64,000 bases of DNA from MED-G16 sp002457315 (GCA_045568775.1 JBJLAJ010000009.1:202972-266971); one strand, 5' to 3'. Shown: positions 1-9,841, counted from the stretch's first letter. Made by a program: numbers and translations. Notes: generated from the letters alone by a model not told the origin.

Positions 1-1
1 A

Positions 2-1873
2 CAAGATAATAGCACTCAGAGGGTAGCACATAGAGTTAATTCAGGTGGTATTGGAGAAAGAGATTGGGAAGCATCTGCTGGTGGAGAAAGTGCACATTTA
101 GCAGCTAATCCAGATAATCCAGATATAGTATATGGGGGTAGTTATGGAGGATATCTTACAAGATTAGATCATAGTTCAGGTGAAACTAGATCAATTAATG
201 TTTGGCCAAATAATCCTATGGGGCATGGAGCTGAAGACATGAAATATCGTTTTCAATGGAATTTTCCTATTTTCTTCTCCCCTCACGATGCAAATAAATT
301 ATACACCACTTCTAATCACTTTCATCTCACAAAAAATGAAGGACAAACATGGGAGGTAATTAGTCCTGACTTAACAAGAAATGAGGCTGAAAAATTAGGA
401 CCATCAGGTGGACCAATTACAAAAGATAATACAGCTGTAGAATATTATGCTACAATTTTTGCTGCGTGTGAATCTCCATATGAAGAAGGACTTCTTTGGG
501 CTGCATCCGATGATGGAATGATTCATATATCAAAAGATTCAGGAGAAAATTGGGATGATGTATCACCCCAAAATGCCCCAAAACATATTATGTGGAATAG
601 TGTTGATCCTGATCCGTTTGTCAAAGGAGGGTTATATGTAGCTGGAACATTATATAAAAGTGGTGATTTTAAACCTTATCTATATAAGACAAAGGATTAT
701 GGTAAAACATGGACAAAAATAGTTGATGGTATTCCAGAAAACTTTTTCACTAGAGTTCTTAGAGCTGATCCTAAAAGAAAAGAACTTTTGTATGCCGGTA
801 CCGAATCAGGAATTTTTATTTCTTTTGATGATGGTATATCATGGAATTCCTTCCAAATTAATCTGCCACTTGTTCCAATAACAGATATGACAATAAAAGA
901 TAATAACCTCATAGCTGCAACACAGGGAAGATCAATTTGGATAATAGATGATTTGACACCTCTACATCAGCTTAATAAATTAAACCATAATACTAACTTT
1001 CATTTATTTAAACCTTTAGATAGTTATAGAATGGGTTATTCAAGTTGGGGAGGCGCTTCTTCTACATCAGGAAAGAATCACCACAACGGCGTTGAAGTAT
1101 TTTTTAATATTGATAAGAAATTAATTGATGAAAATTCTGATATATCTCTAGAATTTTTAGATAAAAATAAAAATTCAATAAAAAAATATTCTCTTAATAA
1201 TAAGAAGTCAGTTCTTAAATTAGACGGCGAAAAAAACTCTTTTGTTTGGAATATGAGATATGATGATGCAGAGGGATTTGATGGTCTCATTATGTGGGCT
1301 GCAGGTCTTACAGGACCAAAAGCTTATCCTGGATCTTATTCTGTAAGATTAAAAGTTGGTGATTCAGTTCTTGAAGAACAATTTAAAATTCTAAAAGATC
1401 CTAGAAGTTCATCAACAAATGAAGATCTTAAAGAGCAATTTGACTTTTTAATAAGTGTTAGAGATAAAGTAACAGAAATTCATAAATCAATTGTTCAAAT
1501 TAGATCAACTAAAGATCAACTAAAAAATCTAAAAGAAAAACTTAGTGATGACCACATAGAAATTAATCAATCAATAGATAGTATTCTTGAAAGAATTTCC
1601 AAAATTGAAGAAAATTTATATCAAACTAAAAATAGAAGTGGACAAGACCCACTAAATTTCCCTATAAGGTTAAATAATAAACTTGCACATTTATTAAGTG
1701 TTGCATCTAGAGGTAATTTTAAACCAACAGATCAAATGTATGGAGTCAGAGACGAATTAATTGAAAAAATTAATGCTCAACTCTTAAAGTGGGAAAATAT
1801 AAAAAGTAGTGATTTAGATAAATTAAATGCTACTATATTAGAAAACAACATCCAATTAATAAGTATTAATTAA
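2..1873 (+). CDS. BNR/VPS10-like repeat exported protein (3' part)
   Basis: The frame is open from the first bases of the window, so the gene begins upstream and only about 623 codons are visible. Family members are large secreted or periplasmic beta-propellers of about 900-1050 residues, often annotated as glycosyl hydrolase BNR repeat or sortilin-like proteins; the substrate is unknown. The visible part opens with a QDN motif and contains several Asp-box-like propeller turns of the form S-x-D-x-G-x-x-W (SKDSGENWDD, TKDYGKTWTK, SFDDGISWNS). A beta-rich C-terminal module follows, and the last 150 residues are charged and helical, likely a helical bundle or coiled coil. No signal peptide can be judged because the start is missing. 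der follows 33 bp downstream on the same strand. Family is fairly sure; function is not. Confidence 0.8.
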   Translation, partial: QDNSTQRVAHRVNSGGIGERDWEASAGGESAHLAANPDNPDIVYGGSYGGYLTRLDHSSGETRSINVWPNNPMGHGAEDMKYRFQWNFPIFFSPHDANKLYTTSNHFHLTKNEGQTWEVISPDLTRNEAEKLGPSGGPITKDNTAVEYYATIFAACESPYEEGLLWAASDDGMIHISKDSGENWDDVSPQNAPKHIMWNSVDPDPFVKGGLYVAGTLYKSGDFKPYLYKTKDYGKTWTKIVDGIPENFFTRVLRADPKRKELLYAGTESGIFISFDDGISWNSFQINLPLVPITDMTIKDNNLIAATQGRSIWIIDDLTPLHQLNKLNHNTNFHLFKPLDSYRMGYSSWGGASSTSGKNHHNGVEVFFNIDKKLIDENSDISLEFLDKNKNSIKKYSLNNKKSVLKLDGEKNSFVWNMRYDDAEGFDGLIMWAAGLTGPKAYPGSYSVRLKVGDSVLEEQFKILKDPRSSSTNEDLKEQFDFLISVRDKVTEIHKSIVQIRSTKDQLKNLKEKLSDDHIEINQSIDSILERISKIEENLYQTKNRSGQDPLNFPIRLNNKLAHLLSVASRGNFKPTDQMYGVRDELIEKINAQLLKWENIKSSDLDKLNATILENNIQLISIN

Positions 1874-1906
1874 ATTCGCAATTGATTTAATTAATACTTA
1901 TTAATA

Positions 1907-3217
1907 ATGAGTAATATAGTTTCAATTGTAGGAAGACCTAATGTAGGTAAATCAACGCTATTTAATAGATTAGTTGAAAAAAGACAAGCAATAATTCATG
2001 ATGAAAGTGGAGTGACAAGAGATCGTCATTACGGTATTTCCGAATGGAATGGAAAGTCATTTACTGTCATAGATACAGGGGGTTACGTAGAGAATACAGA
2101 GGATATTTTTGAAAATAAAATAAAAGATCAAGTTGTTCTTGCTTTAAATGAATCTTCAATTATATTATTTATGGTCGATTGTAAAAATGGATTATCTACT
2201 TTAGATATTGACTTTGCAAAAGTTGTCAGACAGATCAACAAAGATGTAATAATAGTAGCAAATAAAGCAGATAATTATGAACTAGAGTTAAATTCAAATG
2301 AATTTTACGAACTCGGTCTTAGTGAGTCACAGATAATACCCATTTCATCTATAAGTGGGTCTGGAACAGGTGAATTATTAGATTTGGTAGTTAAAAAATT
2401 AGATAGTGACTCAGAAAATAAAAATGAAAATCTCCCTAGAATCTCTATATTAGGGAGACCTAATGTAGGAAAATCATCATTTACGAACTCAATATTAGGT
2501 GAAGAAAGAAATATTGTAACTGATATATCTGGAACAACTCGTGACTCAATAGACACAAAATACAATCTATTTAAAAAAGAGTTTATAATTACAGATACCG
2601 CTGGAATAAGAAAAAAATCTAAAGTAAAAGAGAACATTGAGTTTTACTCAGTCATGAGATCAATTCAAGCTATGGAGAATAGTGATGTATGCATAATAAT
2701 GATCGATGCAAAACAAGGGTTTGAAAGTCAAGATATGAATATACTTTCGCTAGCAGCAAAATATAAAAAAGGGATAATTTTGATGATAAATAAGTGGGAT
2801 TTAATAAATAAAGAAACTCATAGTGCTAGAGATTATGAAGAAAAACTTAATAAAAAAATAAGCCCATTAAACTTTATTCCTATTGTTTTTACTTCAGTAA
2901 TAAACAAACAAAGAATTCATAAGGCACTAGAATTAGCGATGAAAGTGTATGAAAACAGATCAAAAAAAATTACAACTTCTCAACTCAATAATTTAATATT
3001 ACCTGAAATTGAAAAATACCCTCCACCAGCTACAAAAGGGAAATATATTAAAATAAAGTATATAACACAGTTGCCTACAAGGACTCCTACAATTGCATTT
3101 TTTTGTAATCTCCCTCAATATATTAAAGAACCATATAAAAGGTTTCTAAGTAATAAAATTCGAAAAAAATTTTCTTTGGAAGGTGTACCAATTACCTTGG
3201 TCTTTAGAAAGAAATGA
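1907..3217 (+). CDS. der: Ribosome-associated GTPase Der (EngA)
   Basis: Der is an essential GTPase with two tandem G domains that acts in maturation of the 50S ribosomal subunit. Two P-loops are visible, GRPNVGKST at residues 9-17 and GRPNVGKSS at about 183-191, each followed by a DTGG or DTAG switch motif and an NKAD or NKWD guanine-specificity motif. The C-terminal 80 residues form the KH-like domain typical of the family. At 436 residues the length is normal. The ATG at 1907 places the first P-loop eight residues in, as in other Der proteins. leuS follows 49 bp downstream on the same strand, so the two could be co-transcribed. Confidence 0.97.
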   Translation: MSNIVSIVGRPNVGKSTLFNRLVEKRQAIIHDESGVTRDRHYGISEWNGKSFTVIDTGGYVENTEDIFENKIKDQVVLALNESSIILFMVDCKNGLSTLDIDFAKVVRQINKDVIIVANKADNYELELNSNEFYELGLSESQIIPISSISGSGTGELLDLVVKKLDSDSENKNENLPRISILGRPNVGKSSFTNSILGEERNIVTDISGTTRDSIDTKYNLFKKEFIITDTAGIRKKSKVKENIEFYSVMRSIQAMENSDVCIIMIDAKQGFESQDMNILSLAAKYKKGIILMINKWDLINKETHSARDYEEKLNKKISPLNFIPIVFTSVINKQRIHKALELAMKVYENRSKKITTSQLNNLILPEIEKYPPPATKGKYIKIKYITQLPTRTPTIAFFCNLPQYIKEPYKRFLSNKIRKKFSLEGVPITLVFRKK

Positions 3218-3266
3218 ATTAGATTCATATCCAATAAATTAAACGTTTTAATACTATTTTTGTATT

Positions 3267-5963
3267 ATGTCTAGTGCAAAATATAATTTTTTAGAAACCG
3301 AAAGGAAGTGGCAGGAATATTGGCAAGAAAACAAGATCTTCAAATCTGAAATAAACAAAAAACCTAAGTATTATGTAATGGACATGTTCCCTTATCCATC
3401 AGGTTCTGGATTGCACGTTGGTCACCCATTAGGTTATATTGCATCTGACATAATTTCTAGATTTAAAAGACTACAAGGGTTTAATGTACTACACCCTATG
3501 GGTTTTGATTCATTTGGTTTACCTGCTGAACAATATGCTATTAAAACAGGTAGACACCCAAAAGAAACTACAGAAAATAATATTAAGAGATTTAAAGAGC
3601 AACTTAATACACTTGGATTGTCCTTCGACTGGGACAGAGAATTAAAGACTAGTGATAGTAAATATTATAAATGGACCCAATGGATTTTTCTGAAATTATA
3701 TAATAGTTTTTTTGATACAAGAAAGAATAAAGCTTCTGACATAAATGAATTAAAGGTTCCTAAAGATTTAGAAAAAGATAAAATAGAAGAATTTATTGAT
3801 TCAAAAAGATTAGCCTATATAGACAAAATTGATGTTAATTGGTGTGAAGAATTAGGAACCGTCCTATCAAATGAAGAAGTAATTGGAGGAGTAAGTGAGA
3901 GAGGAGGATTCCCAGTTATTAGAAAACCAATGAGACAGTGGGTAATGAGGATTACATCTTATTCTGAAAGACTTCTTGAAGATTTAAATTCTTTGGATTG
4001 GCCTGAATCTATAAAAATATCTCAAAAGAACTGGATTGGAAAATCAGAAGGTGCTGAGATAAATTTTGAGGTTAATGGGAATAAAGAAATTGAAGTATTT
4101 ACAACTAGACCCGATACTATTTTTGGGGCAACATACTTAGTATTAGCACCTGAACACAGTTTAATTAATGAACTAACAACAAAAGAACAAAAGGCAGAAG
4201 TTAAAGAATATATTTTTCAAGCATCAACCAAAAGTGAACTTGAACGACAAGAAAATGAAAAAAATAAAACTGGAGTTTTTACAGGAGCTTATGCAATAAA
4301 TCCTATTTCTGAAGAAAAAATTCCAATTTGGACTTCAGATTATGTATTAGTAAGCTACGGAACTGGAGCCATAATGGCTGTGCCTGCACACGATGAAAGA
4401 GACTATGAGTTTGCGAAAAAGTTTAATCTCAATATCAATAAAGTAATTGAAAATAATTCGAATGATCTATGCTATACTGGGGATGGTATAATGATTAATT
4501 CGGGTAAATATAATGGGTTTGATAACATAAAATTTAAAAAAATAGTAACTGATTTATTAAGGGAAAAAGGGTCTGGAAAAGATACTGTCAACTATAAGCT
4601 AAGAGATTGGATATTTACAAGACAAAGATATTGGGGAGAACCAATACCTATATTACATGATAGTAAAAAAAGAATTGCTGTTAAAGAAGAAGATTTACCA
4701 GTAAAATTACCTGAAGTTAAAAGCTATCTGCCAACAGATGATGGTTTATCACCACTCGCAAGAAATAAAGATTGGGTAAATATTAAGATTGACGGAAAAA
4801 ACCTCATTAGAGAAACAAATACTATGCCCCAATGGGCAGGTTCTTGTTGGTATTACCTCAGATATCTAGACCCAAATAATTCCCAAAGTTTTGCTGATGA
4901 AACTAAAATAAAATACTGGATGCCAGTAGATCTATATATAGGTGGTGCAGAGCATGCAGTGCTTCATTTACTTTATGCTAGATTCTGGCACAAAGTTTTA
5001 TTTGATTTAGGTTTTGTAAATACTTCAGAACCTTTTAAGAAACTTGTCAATCAGGGTATGATCTTGGGAAGATCTAATTTTGTTTATAGAATTAAAGATT
5101 CAAATAAATATGTGTCTTATAATTTAAGAAAGGATCATGATTATACTAAAATTCATGTTGATGTTAATCTTGTTGATAATGACAAATTAAATATTAAAAA
5201 GTTCATCAACTCTTCAAAAGAATTTGAAAACGCTGAATTTATATTAGAAGAAAATGAATATTTATGTGGTTTTGAGACAGAGAAGATGTCAAAATCAAAA
5301 AGTAATGTTGTTAACCCTGATAATATAATTGAAAATTTTGGCGCTGATACATTGAGAATGTACGAAATGTTTCTTGGGCCAATAGAACAATCAAAACCGT
5401 GGAATACAAATGGTATTGAAGGAGTATATAAATTTTTAAATAAATTATGGTCTTTATTCCATAGAGGAGATAAAATAGTAATATCAGATAAGAGACCCGA
5501 TAAAGAGGAATTAAAAATTTTACATACAGCAATTAAAAAGATTAAAGAAGATATTGAAAGGTTATCACTAAACACATGTATTAGTCAATTAATGATAACA
5601 GTCAATAAACTCAGCAGAAAAGAATGTAATAAAAGAGAAATTCTTGAACCTTTAATAATTATTATTTCACCATTTGCACCTCACTTATGCGAAGAACTCT
5701 GGAATATAATAGGTAATAATAAGAGTGTGTCTTTTGCAGAATACCCTAATTTCAATAGTGATTATTTAGTCGAAGATACATATGAATATCCATTAATGAT
5801 TAATGGAAAACTAAGAGCTAAACAATCATTTAGTTTAAATACTGAAAATTCAGAAATAGAAAAAAGTGTTTTAAAAAATGAAACAATAAAAAAATGGTTG
5901 GATGGGAAAAAAATTAAAAAAATAATTATTGTCCCAAATAAAGTTATAAATATTGTCTCTTAA
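3267..5963 (+). CDS. leuS: Leucyl-tRNA synthetase
   Basis: Class I aminoacyl-tRNA synthetase charging tRNA-Leu. The HIGH motif appears as HVGH at residues 50-53 (context YPSGSGLHVGHPLG) and KMSKS at residues 673-677. Between them lies the CP1 editing domain, with the threonine-rich TTRPDTIFGATY segment and the GTGAIMAVPAHDERD segment that holds the editing-site aspartate. The C-terminal part has the anticodon-binding domain. Length of 898 is within the bacterial range. A TATTTTTG sequence at 3255-3262 matches the Bacteroidota -7 element but sits only 4 bases ahead of the ATG, which would make a nearly leaderless transcript. The stop codon overlaps the stop of the convergent downstream gene by a few bases. 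The gene is strongly AT-rich; the 60 bases from 3661 contain 12 G or C. Confidence 0.97.
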   Translation: MSSAKYNFLETERKWQEYWQENKIFKSEINKKPKYYVMDMFPYPSGSGLHVGHPLGYIASDIISRFKRLQGFNVLHPMGFDSFGLPAEQYAIKTGRHPKETTENNIKRFKEQLNTLGLSFDWDRELKTSDSKYYKWTQWIFLKLYNSFFDTRKNKASDINELKVPKDLEKDKIEEFIDSKRLAYIDKIDVNWCEELGTVLSNEEVIGGVSERGGFPVIRKPMRQWVMRITSYSERLLEDLNSLDWPESIKISQKNWIGKSEGAEINFEVNGNKEIEVFTTRPDTIFGATYLVLAPEHSLINELTTKEQKAEVKEYIFQASTKSELERQENEKNKTGVFTGAYAINPISEEKIPIWTSDYVLVSYGTGAIMAVPAHDERDYEFAKKFNLNINKVIENNSNDLCYTGDGIMINSGKYNGFDNIKFKKIVTDLLREKGSGKDTVNYKLRDWIFTRQRYWGEPIPILHDSKKRIAVKEEDLPVKLPEVKSYLPTDDGLSPLARNKDWVNIKIDGKNLIRETNTMPQWAGSCWYYLRYLDPNNSQSFADETKIKYWMPVDLYIGGAEHAVLHLLYARFWHKVLFDLGFVNTSEPFKKLVNQGMILGRSNFVYRIKDSNKYVSYNLRKDHDYTKIHVDVNLVDNDKLNIKKFINSSKEFENAEFILEENEYLCGFETEKMSKSKSNVVNPDNIIENFGADTLRMYEMFLGPIEQSKPWNTNGIEGVYKFLNKLWSLFHRGDKIVISDKRPDKEELKILHTAIKKIKEDIERLSLNTCISQLMITVNKLSRKECNKREILEPLIIIISPFAPHLCEELWNIIGNNKSVSFAEYPNFNSDYLVEDTYEYPLMINGKLRAKQSFSLNTENSEIEKSVLKNETIKKWLDGKKIKKIIIVPNKVINIVS

Positions 5964-6622
5964 TTTCTTGATCTTAAACTATCTAAGATTTGAATTTTCA
6001 TAAGGTCAATCCATTCACTGTACATCTTTTCTGAAGGGTGTAATTTATCATCAGCAAGTAAAGATGAGTCGTTTTCAGCAAGCCTTGAAATGTCTGTTAT
6101 ATTAAAATACATAACATTATATTTTTCAGATATTGACCTATTTATATCATTAAAAGCATCAATCTCTCTATAAATTTTTTCTTTACCTCTTGATTTACCA
6201 AATGGAGTAACTCCATAGTCAGGAATTGATATTACAAATACATTTTTTTTATTATTTGAATAATTTATTGCTTTGTTTAATAGATTTTCAAATTCAATTT
6301 TATAATTATTTATACTATAACCTCTGAATTGATTATTAACTCCTATTAACAATGAAACAATATCATGCTGTCTTATATTAGATCTATTCAAAGTATCGAT
6401 GAGCTCATCTGTAGTCCAACCTGTTTTAGCAATTATCTTTAATGAATCAATTAAATCAATCTGATCCTTTAACTGATTTGGGTAAGAATCTTTAATATTG
6501 ATTGACTCCCCTATTGTATAGGAATCTCCTAATGCTAAATAGGACAAACTAGACCTTGTATAATCTGTTTCTTTAGAACAAGAAAACAATAAAAAAGAAA
6601 AAGTGAAAAAGATTCTAATCAT
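5960..6622 (-). CDS. SGNH/GDSL-family hydrolase lipoprotein
   Basis: A 220-residue lipoprotein of the SGNH hydrolase superfamily, probably an esterase or acyl hydrolase acting in the periplasm or at the outer membrane. The N-terminus has a hydrophobic signal ending in a lipobox (FLLFSC, Cys15). Block I is LGDSYT with the nucleophile Ser34, block III is IGVNNQ, and block V is DDKLHPSE, which supplies the Asp-x-x-His pair. Its start codon touches the stop of the upstream small membrane protein gene, so it is probably the last gene of the SDR-ispG-small protein-hydrolase operon. It converges on leuS with a 4-bp overlap. The natural substrate cannot be inferred. Confidence 0.85.
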   Translation of the reverse strand: MIRIFFTFSFLLFSCSKETDYTRSSLSYLALGDSYTIGESINIKDSYPNQLKDQIDLIDSLKIIAKTGWTTDELIDTLNRSNIRQHDIVSLLIGVNNQFRGYSINNYKIEFENLLNKAINYSNNKKNVFVISIPDYGVTPFGKSRGKEKIYREIDAFNDINRSISEKYNVMYFNITDISRLAENDSSLLADDKLHPSEKMYSEWIDLMKIQILDSLRSRN

Positions 6623-6810
6623 TAAACAAGTCTTCTAACTATCACTGTGATGACACCAATAATAAATATAATTATAGATATTTTATTTACTGTATGCATA
6701 GCATTTAAGCTAAAGTTTGATTTTTTATTGGGGTCCTTTTTTCTAAAAAAATAATTTAAAACCTCAGAAAAATCGAAATAGTATGATATTTTGCTCTGTT
6801 TTTTTTTCAT
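6622..6810 (-). CDS. Small single-pass membrane protein (DUF6728-like)
   Basis: A 62-residue protein with a conserved-looking N-terminal half (YFDFSEVLNYFFRKKDP) and one C-terminal transmembrane helix of about 17 hydrophobic residues (about 43-59) followed by RRLV. The overall plan resembles small Bacteroidota proteins grouped as DUF6728; I recall the pattern rather than having matched it. It lies 9 bp downstream of ispG and its stop overlaps the start of the SGNH lipoprotein, so it belongs to the same transcript. Function is unknown. Confidence 0.7.
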   Translation of the reverse strand: MKKKQSKISYYFDFSEVLNYFFRKKDPNKKSNFSLNAMHTVNKISIIIFIIGVITVIVRRLV

Positions 6811-6819
6811 ATATGTAAT

Positions 6820-8634
6820 TTAAGGTTCAATCCAATTACCATCTTCTTTAATTAAGTTGACAAGTTCATCAACACCATTCTTAAAGTTAATTCCTCTTTT
6901 TACTACTTCCTGACCTCTATATAAAGTAATTCTATCTTTTCCAGACCCTACATATCCATAATCTGCATCAGCCATCTCTCCAGGACCATTAACAATACAT
7001 CCCATAATACCAATTTTTAAGCCTTTAAGGTGGTCTGTTCTTTTCCTGATCATAGCAGTTGTTTCTTGTAAATCAAATAAGGTCCTACCACAAGATGGGC
7101 AAGAAATAAAATCAGTTGAAGTCACTCTCACCCTTGCAGCTTGTAATATTTTAAATGATAAACTATTTATTTTTTTTATCTCATCAATATCTTTTGAATT
7201 TGATGAGATAAACATACCATCCCCAAAACCTTGAACAAATAAACTTCCTATATCAGTAGATGAATATATAATCAGTTTATCTGAATAAACCATTTCATAT
7301 GACTGGCTTAAAATAAAAGGGTTATTAACTTTATTATTGTGGATAAAGAAAGATCTCATTTCGGCCATAAAATGACTATTATCTGATTTAATTATTAATA
7401 CAAAATTTTCAGGAATATTAGTAATTTGTAAAATATCAGAATTTTTAGCATCAACCATCATAAAGTTTAGCTTTTCAGATATTGATTTTATTTTATTGTT
7501 GTGGAAGTCCATAAAATCAATTAAAGGGAATATCCCTTCAGTATCTTTATGTCCTAACCAAGAGGCATAGTCCAGGATAATATCATAATTAAAATTTTTT
7601 ATTGAAATAGAATTATTACCTAGATAGAGGTAATCTGGAGAGGTATCTGATTTAATCCAACTTTTATTTATCTCATCAAAAGTTATTCCTAATTCACTTA
7701 AATTTGATTTTTTAGATAAATCAATATTAGACATATTAGATATAACTACAGGAAAATGGTCAGCTCCTATATTGTAGATATTTTTTGATTCTCTTTTATC
7801 ATATTTGAATGGGGAAAATTTATAATTTCCTGGTATTTTAATCCTTCTGTGATTAGATCTATTTTCGTAACGGTCTACTAATAACTTTGCAACAGGAGAT
7901 TCAAATTCAGGCTCCTCAGTAAGTGATACTCTAACGGTATCTCCTATACCATCATCAAGAAGTGCTCCTATACCTATTGCTGACTTCACCCTTCCATCTT
8001 CACCTTCTCCTGCTTCGGTAACTCCCAAATGTAAAGGATAATTTTTAAGATTTGACTTATCCAATTTATCAACAAGAAGTCTGTAAGCATGTACCATAAT
8101 TAAAGGATTACTAGCTTTCATGGATAATACAATATTAAAAAAATTATGATCTTCACAAATTCTTAAATACTCTAAAGCAGATTCAACCATTCCAAGAGGT
8201 GTATCTCCAAATCTACTCATGATCCTGTCCGATAAAGAACCGTGATTTGTTCCAATTCTCATGGCAGTACCATTCTTCTTACAAATTTTTATTAGAGGTG
8301 AGACACTATCATAAATTCTTTCTATCTCCTCATTATAGCTTTTATCATCATAATCGATTTTTTTAAACCTTTTCTTATCGGCATAATTTCCGGGATTTAT
8401 TCTAACCTTCTCAACAATCTCAGCAGCAATCTCAGCAGCATTAGGAGTAAAATGAATATCAGCAATTAAAGGAACATTATATCCTTTTCTTCTAAGTTCT
8501 GATTTAATATTTTTTAAATTTTTTGCATCATTAATGCTTGGAGCTGTAATTCTTACAAATTCACATCCAGAGTTTACCATCCTAATTGCTTGATCAACTG
8601 TAGAACTGGTATCCATCGTATCAGTAGTAGTCAT
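6820..8634 (-). CDS. ispG: 4-hydroxy-3-methylbut-2-enyl diphosphate synthase IspG (long Bacteroidota form)
   Basis: IspG reduces MEcPP to HMBPP in the MEP isoprenoid pathway using a 4Fe-4S cluster. The cluster ligands are visible near the C-terminus as a CxxC (SCPSCGRT) and GCIVNGPGE, which supplies the third Cys and the Glu ligand. At over 600 residues the protein has the extra central domain typical of Bacteroidota and plants, against about 370 residues in E. coli. The ATG at 8634 is only the first in-frame ATG; it lies at QSM-TTTDT, a conserved internal motif. The true N-terminus is upstream: GIGGDNPIRIQS is in frame before it, and a segment reading PVSIGNI (expected next in IspG) lies one base out of frame at about 8660-8685, preceded in frame by DRRKSV. 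Two compensating indels are therefore present between about 8655 and 8695. The frame stays open to a TAG at 8755-8757. Confidence 0.93.
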   Translation of the reverse strand: MTTTDTMDTSSTVDQAIRMVNSGCEFVRITAPSINDAKNLKNIKSELRRKGYNVPLIADIHFTPNAAEIAAEIVEKVRINPGNYADKKRFKKIDYDDKSYNEEIERIYDSVSPLIKICKKNGTAMRIGTNHGSLSDRIMSRFGDTPLGMVESALEYLRICEDHNFFNIVLSMKASNPLIMVHAYRLLVDKLDKSNLKNYPLHLGVTEAGEGEDGRVKSAIGIGALLDDGIGDTVRVSLTEEPEFESPVAKLLVDRYENRSNHRRIKIPGNYKFSPFKYDKRESKNIYNIGADHFPVVISNMSNIDLSKKSNLSELGITFDEINKSWIKSDTSPDYLYLGNNSISIKNFNYDIILDYASWLGHKDTEGIFPLIDFMDFHNNKIKSISEKLNFMMVDAKNSDILQITNIPENFVLIIKSDNSHFMAEMRSFFIHNNKVNNPFILSQSYEMVYSDKLIIYSSTDIGSLFVQGFGDGMFISSNSKDIDEIKKINSLSFKILQAARVRVTSTDFISCPSCGRTLFDLQETTAMIRKRTDHLKGLKIGIMGCIVNGPGEMADADYGYVGSGKDRITLYRGQEVVKRGINFKNGVDELVNLIKEDGNWIEP

Positions 8635-8761
8635 CGACTGAATCCTGATCGGGTTATCACCGCCAATTCCATGATATTCCCAATAGAAACTGGATACAGA
8701 CTTTCTTCTATCTATAGCTGAATAAATTGATCCTGAAAATAATCTTTCAAAATTCTAAATT

Positions 8762-9496
8762 TTAAATGTCACCAAGTTGAGGCCTGATGATGATCTCCTC
8801 AATTGTAGCTCCTTTGGAAGTATCATAGGCAGAGTAAATTGAATTAGAAACATCATCTGGTTTGATAAAACGATCGTCAGGTAATAAAGTTCCGTCCCAA
8901 CTGCCAGTTCTTACTAGCACCAGGCAATACAGAAGTAACCTTTATACACTAAAAATCTTTTAATTCCTCTCTCAGACATTGACTCATACCATATAAGAGC
9001 AAATTTTGAGATATGCAATAGGAACCACCATTTGCATAGGCCACTTTACTAGCAATTGAACACATATTGAAAATATGGCCCGCTTTCTGTTTTAGTCAAA
9101 AGACTAACTAAACCCTTCGTAACCCAAAAATTAGAGTAGAGGTTTACATCCATCATAAATTTTCCAAAGCAGAATCATCCTCTTCAATTAATTTTCCAGG
9201 GACATAAATGTTCCTACATTATTTATTAAGAACATCAATGCTATCTAGTATTTTTCTGAACAAAATCAATAAAATTTAACACATCCCCTCTTTTTTGGAT
9301 AAGATCGGATTTTATATGTATGAACTATCAATATCTGGAATTAATTGAATTTGATATCATGATTCTAGAGATTTTTAACTCATCCTCATTTCTTGAGCAG
9401 GTTATATATATCAAAGTCCATTTTGAGCAAACTATATTAGCTATAGAACGGCCAATTCCTTTTGAACCTCCAGTTATTACTAATTGTTTTATTCAT
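8762..9496 (-). pseudogene. Short-chain dehydrogenase/reductase, broken by several small indels
   Basis: No single frame is open, but a complete classical SDR of about 245 residues can be pieced together across frames on the minus strand. In order one reads the start MNKT, the cofactor motif TGGSKGIG, NEDELK, the NNVG motif (in place of NNAG), a catalytic Ser in NMCSIAS, YCISK (the YxxxK motif), and a C-terminus ending in IIIRPQLGDI just before the TAA at 8762-8764. All landmarks are in the right order with few in-frame stops inside the pieces, so the damage is indels rather than decay by substitution. From the proposed ATG (9496) to the stop is 735 bp, a multiple of three. It lies directly upstream of ispG. 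Either a very recent pseudogene or, more likely, local sequence error. Confidence 0.75.
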
Positions 9497-9562
9497 AAGA
9501 CTAAAAATGATGTGATTAATTTACAAATTTGTATGTATATTAATGAATAAATAGATTATAAA

Positions 9563-9841
9563 TTGAAAAATTTCGGCAAATATCATCTTGTTTTTAATCT
9601 CATTATTCGAAAGAAGAGAAAAACTAAAAACATATCTTTCAGTTGACCAATTAATGAATGTATTAAAGATAGGATACGATAGTCTTGTTTATTGTGTCAA
9701 TAGTGTCAATTTTTATGGGAGCTGTTACTACCATTCAGACAGCATTTAATTTAGTTGGACCTCTAATTCCTGATTATGTAATATCATTAGTAGTAAGAGA
9801 CATGACCCTTCTAGAACTTATCTCCAACAATAATAGCGATT
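9563..9841 (+). pseudogene. mlaE: Frameshifted 5' part of MlaE permease
   Basis: This stretch encodes the N-terminal third of the MlaE-type permease in changing frames. From a TTG at 9563 one reads KNFGKY, then after a shift LKTYLSVDQLMNVLKIGYDSLV, then after another shift IVSIFMGAVTTIQTAFNLVGP, VVRDMTLLELI, and finally a one-base shift at about 9824 that leads into PTIIAIVFAGKVGSN of the intact part. The MGAVTTIQ and TLLEL segments are hallmarks of the family. At least three indels are needed. Joined to the downstream part the gene would be 735 bp (245 codons), the normal length for MlaE. I treat it as one gene with sequence damage; real inactivation is the alternative. Confidence 0.7.

Noticed and set aside
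5153..5575. 140-codon minus-strand frame in leuS
   Set aside because: Lies entirely within leuS in another frame without family features.
9320..9550. 76-codon plus-strand frame
   Set aside because: Antisense to the frameshifted SDR, whose motifs read well on the other strand.
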